A stretch of DNA of 64,000 nucleotides from JBCBRD01 sp039819785. GTDB lineage: Bacteria; Pseudomonadota; Alphaproteobacteria; Rhizobiales; Hyphomicrobiaceae. Positions 59,792 through 64,000 of the stretch are shown here, in pieces; position 1 is the first letter of the stretch, and the number at the start of each line of letters is the position of its first letter. The stretch lies in NCBI GenBank assembly GCA_039819785.1, contig JBCBRH010000014.1:1-64000 (forward strand), read 5' to 3'. A program made the position numbers and the translations under genes. Below the pieces are notes generated by a model. The model worked only from the letters and a program-made list of their open reading frames with translations. It was not told the DNA's origin and did not search any database.

Positions 59792-61198
59792 CTAGAACCC
59801 ACCACCCGTGCTGAACCGGCCGCCACGGCGCCGCGACCGGCTTCGGCCTGATCGGCGGCCACCGCCTCCACCGAAGGGCGGCCAACCCCCGCTGCGCCGG
59901 AATGGGTCCGCTGAGCGTCCCCTCCAGCCGTGTTGGCCTTGCGAGCGCAACCAGTATTCCGCTGCCGTCAAACCACCTTGGAGTAACAACTTCAGCAGGT
60001 CTTCTGCCAGATCGTCGGGTTCGAAGAACGACGTCTCGTCGTCATATCGGTTTCGGCGGAAGTTACCGGCCGCCTCCAAAAGCTCGTGCCGCCGCTTTGC
60101 CAGCCGGTCGAGTTTTTTGCGCCGCCCTTTCAGGTTCTTTTCCAGCGTCTCCGCCTCACGTTCCAAGGCACCGATGCGCTCCACAATGCTGTCATCGGTG
60201 GGTTCGCTCGTGGATCTGGCAAGCCTCAGCAACTCAGAGTAGCGGTCACGTGCAAGGAAATCCGCCGACAGCGTAACAGCCTTCTGGAACATCTCATCAA
60301 GACCTTCAGCATAGCGGTTCAGCTGTAAGGACAGGTCGGTGATTTCTGTTTCTGTCTTCTCAAGAGCCGCATTGGTTGCATCCTGCCGTTCGCGCGCATC
60401 GCGGAGACTTTGAGTGAGATCAGACCCAGCCAAGGCTTCAATCCGCGTAGCAATCAGCGCGTCGCGCGCCTGCGTCAGGTCTTCGAGCTCAGCTGCAAGG
60501 TCGTCAACATGGGCCCGGAGCCGCACAGGGATTTCATTGAGGATCGCATAATTCGCACGCGCCTCATTGTAGCGGACAAGTCGCGCGACCCACGCATCCC
60601 CCATCCGGACAATGTTGCCTGCCTCATAGTGTTTTGACCCATACTTGCGGTTCCACAGGTACATGAACAGCGGATCACTTTCGAAAGCCTGACCCTTCTC
60701 AAGCCTGTCCGCCTCAGCCCGTTTCGTCTTGGTCTCCGCACGCTCAAACGTCTTCTGCTTGTCATCAACAAGACCCGACGCCTTGCGGTAGTCCGCATCA
60801 TCTTCCAACTGTGCCATGGCCTCTCGGCCCACGAGGTCAAGTCGCCCCTCCAGCTCATCAATCTCGCGCCGCAGGCCTTCGGCCGTTTTGTTGAACTCGT
60901 CGCGACGCGCATGCACCTCCTGGTCGCGTGCCTTCAGACTGTCGATGGACATCTGTCGCGTGCTCAGGATGTTGGCAACCTGCGCTTCCAACCGGTCGGC
61001 ACGATCAATCACACCATCCGACACCGCAGCGCGCGCGCGCACCTCGGCCAGATCGCGAAACGCTGATGTGCGCTGTTCCAACAAGGCGACATGCCGCTTG
61101 GTATCGCGCTCCATTTCCCCTTGAAGGGTCTTTTCTTGAACGCGAAGGTCGCTGATGCCCTCTTCGATCTGGCGGAGTGTCTTACGCCCACTTGTCAT
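59792..61198 (-). CDS. Long coiled-coil protein of unknown function
   Basis: The 468-residue product is helical almost throughout, with heptad-like Glu, Arg and Leu patterns from about residue 5 to 400 (DRADRLEAQVANILSTRQMSIDSLKARDQEV; ERIGALEREAETLEKNLKGRRKKLDRLAKRRHELLE). A short middle part, DPLFMYLWNRKYGSKHYEAGNIVRMGDAWVARLV, may be a globular insert. The C-terminus is rich in Gly, Arg and Ser (GGGGGRRSGRSRSRRRGGRF), as in proteins that bind membranes or nucleic acid. ATG 61196-61198 lies 4 bases after the DUF6384 gene stop. It is the third gene of the operon 63376-59792. Confidence 0.8.
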   Translation of the reverse strand: MTSGRKTLRQIEEGISDLRVQEKTLQGEMERDTKRHVALLEQRTSAFRDLAEVRARAAVSDGVIDRADRLEAQVANILSTRQMSIDSLKARDQEVHARRDEFNKTAEGLRREIDELEGRLDLVGREAMAQLEDDADYRKASGLVDDKQKTFERAETKTKRAEADRLEKGQAFESDPLFMYLWNRKYGSKHYEAGNIVRMGDAWVARLVRYNEARANYAILNEIPVRLRAHVDDLAAELEDLTQARDALIATRIEALAGSDLTQSLRDARERQDATNAALEKTETEITDLSLQLNRYAEGLDEMFQKAVTLSADFLARDRYSELLRLARSTSEPTDDSIVERIGALEREAETLEKNLKGRRKKLDRLAKRRHELLEAAGNFRRNRYDDETSFFEPDDLAEDLLKLLLQGGLTAAEYWLRSQGQHGWRGRSADPFRRSGGWPPFGGGGGRRSGRSRSRRRGGRFSTGGGF

Positions 61199-61202
61199 GT
61201 TG

Positions 61203-62174
61203 CTATTTCCACCGCGTGATGGCGCCGCCAGCAACTGGAATGGACCACGTAGGCTCCAGTTGTCCGCGAACCTTTTTGCCCACGATGGCGTTTTGAATAA
61301 TGCCGTCGTCCTCTTTGTCGGCTTTCACATCGACAAGCAGTTGCCGCTCCACGCGTTGGCCCCACGTGGAAACGGTTTCGCGCTTTCCTGTCTCTTCGTT
61401 CAAAATGCTGCGCGGCAGTGGTTTTCCATCGGGGCCGATCGCTTCGACAACGAGGTAAAAATTATAGGCATCAGGATTGGTCTTGGGGATGCGCCACAGC
61501 CCGGACACTTCGCCTTCGCGGTTCACGATCCGGATGTCGTAGGCGGCACGCAACTGATCAAGCATCGTCTTGAGTTCGTCGCGGCTAGTGCGCGCGGTTT
61601 GCAGATCACCGGTCTTGGCTGCATTCAGCCCAGTCTTGGCAGCCTGTTGCGCCTGCTCTGCAAGGCTGGCATCTGTGCTTTCCGAGGCAACAGCACTGGC
61701 AAGTGACGTCAGGTCTTGAGGCAGCGTAACGGTCAGTTCAGTTTGCTGCGCAGCTTCCTGTAGCGCGCGGGGGCGTTCGTAAAAAACGTAATTGGCAAGC
61801 AGAAACGCCATCAGTCCAGCGGCGATGCCGATCACGTAGCGGCCCCAGCTCCAACGGGTCACATAAAGCTTGGCAAGCCTGGTGGACAGATTTTCGGCGG
61901 GTGGTGGCGAATATGTAAAGCGGTCTTCTTCTAGGGCCTTCACACCCTCTTCGAGAATGTGGTCTGGAACCTCAATACCCTGCCCATGATAGATATCACG
62001 CAGCCGGTCGATGAGGTCTTCGCGCCGCACATCCTCGTTCAACTCACGGTTCACCAGCTGACGATCGTGCCGCAGCGTGTCAACGACATCCATGGCAATC
62101 ATGATGTCGTTGAGCTTGGACCTGCCGCCGGATGATGTTTCGTCGGAAGGTGTCGCGTTGGAGGTGTCAACCAT
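61203..62174 (-). CDS. DUF6384 family one-pass membrane protein
   Basis: The 323-residue product has a cytosolic N-terminal helical part (LNDIMIAMDVVDTLRHDRQLVNRELNEDVRREDLIDRLRDIYHGQGIEVPDHILEEGVKALEEDRF), a membrane segment at about 112-132 (YVIGIAAGLMAFLLANYVFY), then a periplasmic helical and beta region with SGLWRIPKTNPDAYNFYLVVEA and WGQRVERQLLVDVKADKEDDGIIQN. I assign DUF6384 from memory of this pattern. It begins 32 bp after the first gene of the operon and ends 4 bp before the third. Confidence 0.78.
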   Translation of the reverse strand: MVDTSNATPSDETSSGGRSKLNDIMIAMDVVDTLRHDRQLVNRELNEDVRREDLIDRLRDIYHGQGIEVPDHILEEGVKALEEDRFTYSPPPAENLSTRLAKLYVTRWSWGRYVIGIAAGLMAFLLANYVFYERPRALQEAAQQTELTVTLPQDLTSLASAVASESTDASLAEQAQQAAKTGLNAAKTGDLQTARTSRDELKTMLDQLRAAYDIRIVNREGEVSGLWRIPKTNPDAYNFYLVVEAIGPDGKPLPRSILNEETGKRETVSTWGQRVERQLLVDVKADKEDDGIIQNAIVGKKVRGQLEPTWSIPVAGGAITRWK

Positions 62175-62206
62175 GCGTGATCCGCTTAACTTTTCACCAG
62201 CTTCAG

Positions 62207-63376
62207 TTACTCGGTCAGGATCGCATCGCCATCAGCCGCAAGGCGTGCAAGGCGGCGCTTGCCGTCTTCAACCGCCTCGTTGATCTCTTCGGAGTTGCGG
62301 GTCGCGAGCACGCGCATTTCGGAAATGATCTCGCGTGTACGGACCTGGAAATTCACCACCGAGTCCACGAGCATCTTCACCGACTCAGCTTTGACCGTCG
62401 GCCCATACCCAGCCTTGATGGCGGCTTCCTGAACCTTGTCGCCAATCTCTGAAAGCGTCTCCAGGCTCTTGTCGATGCCCTCTTTCATGCTCTCCAGCGT
62501 GCGGGTGGATTCGTGTAACCCAAACAGCCCCGTGAAAGAGGCTTTCAGTGCTGTCAGAACGGCTTCGTTGGTGGAAAAGAAGCTGACGGCCTGCTGATAA
62601 ACGCGTTCTTTCGCACTCGTCGTCTGCATCAAGCGCGACATCACAACTTCAGACGTGTTGTAGCCGATGGTGAGATTGTCAGCGAGATCCTTGGCGATCT
62701 GGTAGCGCTTTTCCTCATCCTGCAGGTCGCGGATCTTTGCATCGCGTTCCATCTCCAGCTCGGCCCTCTTGGAAATGTCATCGCCTTTGTAATTGCCAAC
62801 CGCCTTTGAGGCTTTGTCCAATACTTTCTTCGTTGTATTGAGTTGCTTTTCAGCCTTCTGCAGAACTTTCAGCGCGAGCACTTGTGCCTGTTTATAGGCA
62901 CCGCGAAAATCATTGTAAGCATCCAGAATACGCCCTTCGCGGATAATCTGGTCCTTGGCGTCCTTGGCAACTTCAAGGTAGGTGTGCCGGATCTCATCGA
63001 AGCGGTCGGCGATGTCGCCGCGACGCACTTTCATCCAGACATTCGAGACCCGCTCGAAGGTGTTGATCTTGCCATCGGCCATTTGATCGACGAGACGCTT
63101 GCTGTCATCGCGGATCGAATTGAATTCATAAACGATGTCTTCGTACCGTTCGCCGATCTGCATGGCTGAGATTTCGTTACGAACGATTTCGTTGAACAAT
63201 GAGACCTGCCCAAGTGTTTTGGCGATCACTGACACGCTATCCCGGTCCAGGTCATAGATCTGCTCCAGCAGTCCGGCGATCGGCGCATCAGCCGTGGAGG
63301 TTGTTTCCAACCCCAACTCGCGCACCTGCTTCATCGCGCTATCAAGCTGCTTCAGCGCCGTTGTCTTCGTTGCCAT
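62207..63376 (-). CDS. Coiled-coil protein, first gene of a three-gene operon
   Basis: The 389-residue product is soluble and helical: QLDSAMKQVRELGLETTS, FERVSNVWMKVRRGDIADRFDEIRHTYLEVAKDAKDQII, VMSRLMQTTSAKERVYQQAVSFFSTNEAVLTALKASFTGLFGLHESTRTLESMKEGIDKSLETL. The last part recalls the helical body of TelA-like toxic anion resistance proteins, but I cannot confirm this. ATG 63374-63376 has GGAGA 8 bases before it. Genes 2 and 3 follow with small gaps, so the three products likely work together at the inner membrane. Confidence 0.8.
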   Translation of the reverse strand: MATKTTALKQLDSAMKQVRELGLETTSTADAPIAGLLEQIYDLDRDSVSVIAKTLGQVSLFNEIVRNEISAMQIGERYEDIVYEFNSIRDDSKRLVDQMADGKINTFERVSNVWMKVRRGDIADRFDEIRHTYLEVAKDAKDQIIREGRILDAYNDFRGAYKQAQVLALKVLQKAEKQLNTTKKVLDKASKAVGNYKGDDISKRAELEMERDAKIRDLQDEEKRYQIAKDLADNLTIGYNTSEVVMSRLMQTTSAKERVYQQAVSFFSTNEAVLTALKASFTGLFGLHESTRTLESMKEGIDKSLETLSEIGDKVQEAAIKAGYGPTVKAESVKMLVDSVVNFQVRTREIISEMRVLATRNSEEINEAVEDGKRRLARLAADGDAILTE

Positions 63377-63679
63377 GTGACCATCTCCAACGCAAAGTCA
63401 TTAACCAAAACACACCGCAGCCTCGTCCGGCAGCGCGCCTCCACCCGTTGGGATATGCCGCTTTTTCGAGAATTGGCAAGGCTTCAAATCACTTAACCGA
63501 GTCAAACAGCTTTGAGATCAGTAGCGAACATGACGCCAGGAGGGATGGATTTGGAAGGTGTGCCGCCGTGTTCATTATTTTCCGGAACGATGGCAAACGT
63601 CCGGCATGATTGATGCTAGTGAATTTGCAGGAAGCCGGGACATCCAATCTATCCGTTCGAACCATCAGATAAGGCCGAA
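63377..63679. other. Divergent region upstream of the three-gene operon and rfbG
   Basis: No gene is supported. It must hold the promoter of the minus-strand operon and that of the gene starting at 63680. No clear boxes were seen. Confidence 0.4.
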
Positions 63680-64000
63680 ATGACGTCAACACCGTTTTCA
63701 TCAACGTTCGCGGGAAGAAAGGTCCTGGTCACCGGGCATACCGGATTCTGCGGATCCTGGCTCAGCATGTGGCTGCGTGACCTGGGTGCGGACGTCTATG
63801 GCTTTTCACGCGCGCCGATTACGGACCCGGCACTGTTCGATCTGCTGCCCGGTTGGGATGATGGCCACTCGATCATCGGCGATATCGAAGACTTTGACGC
63901 GTTGAACAAAGCCGTTCAGACCGTGCAGCCCGAAATCATTTTTCATCTGGCAGCCCAGGCGCTGGTGCGCGAGTCCTATGCAGATACCTTGGGCACCTAC
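63680..64000 (+). CDS. rfbG: CDP-glucose 4,6-dehydratase (partial, 5' part)
   Basis: The first 107 codons are visible, starting at ATG 63680 with AAGG upstream. The N-terminal Rossmann motif VLVTGHTGFCGSWLSMWL and later FHLAAQALVRESYADTLGTY match the RfbG/Cps CDP-glucose 4,6-dehydratase branch of the short-chain dehydrogenases (GHTGFKGSWL and HLAAQALVRxSY). The enzyme makes CDP-4-keto-6-deoxyglucose for 3,6-dideoxyhexoses or related sugars of surface polysaccharide. The gene probably opens an O-antigen or capsule cluster to the right of the window. Confidence 0.9.
   Translation, partial: MTSTPFSSTFAGRKVLVTGHTGFCGSWLSMWLRDLGADVYGFSRAPITDPALFDLLPGWDDGHSIIGDIEDFDALNKAVQTVQPEIIFHLAAQALVRESYADTLGTY

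Overview
The window is a chromosomal stretch of an alphaproteobacterium, most likely of the Hyphomicrobiales (rhizobial) side. The markers are an NdvA-type beta-glucan exporter, a DUF6111 protein, a BluB-type 5,6-dimethylbenzimidazole synthase, a split B12-dependent methylmalonyl-CoA mutase, a petABC operon, an H-NS-like protein with a TWTGRGRKPxW core, and tandem rhizobial-style palindromic repeats (GAGCATGTTC...GAACATGCTC). The species cannot be named from the sequence. Gene density is high. Many gene borders touch or overlap, and several start codons are GTG or TTG. No tRNA, rRNA, CRISPR array or prophage was seen.

Layout. 0-2 kb: partial small gene, an AT-richer pair of unknown genes and an IS1595-type transposase, the one clearly mobile part. 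2-7.3 kb: secreted protein, crotonase-fold protein without catalytic Glu, CoA-binding protein, and two membrane sugar-transfer genes (MraY/WecA-like and GT87-like). 7.6-14 kb: divergent GTP cyclohydrolase II, cytochrome b561, stand-alone RibD-C reductase, ndvA, aroC. 14.4-18 kb: large orphan membrane protein, alpha/beta hydrolase, long perfect inverted repeat. 18.1-23.6 kb: four-gene minus-strand block mutA-bluB-Uma2-mutB, which joins the B12 enzyme to synthesis of its lower ligand. 23.9-34 kb: HerA-type ATPase, cytochrome c, patatin lipoprotein, Fe-type superoxide dismutase, H-NS-like protein, Nudix-DUF6111-CCA operon, SLT-like secreted protein. 34.4-41 kb: DUF2147 protein, hemF, ABC exporter, DUF900-like lipoprotein hydrolase, trmL. 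41.5-48.2 kb: petABC, then the methylthioadenosine salvage genes mtnP, apt and mtnA. 48.4-55.6 kb: minus-strand operon (dehydrogenase, degenerate 6-pyruvoyl-tetrahydropterin synthase homologue, GT4 glycosyltransferase, methyltransferase), head to head with opgH-fkbM-periplasmic protein. 55.7-64 kb: HAD protein, second DUF2147 protein, two paralogous small secreted helical proteins, palindromic repeats, a three-gene coiled-coil/DUF6384 operon, and the start of a CDP-glucose 4,6-dehydratase gene that probably opens a surface polysaccharide locus.

Candidate undescribed systems. (1) The 48.4-51.8 kb operon, possibly together with the divergent GTP cyclohydrolase II and RibD-C reductase at 7.6-9.9 kb, looks like a pathway for a modified, glycosylated and methylated pterin-like compound rather than queuosine or riboflavin synthesis; this is inference. 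(2) The 59.8-63.4 kb operon of two long coiled-coil proteins around a one-pass membrane protein has no function I can assign. (3) opgH, fkbM and a secreted protein overlap or nearly touch, while ndvA lies 40 kb away, so two periplasmic glucan routes may coexist.
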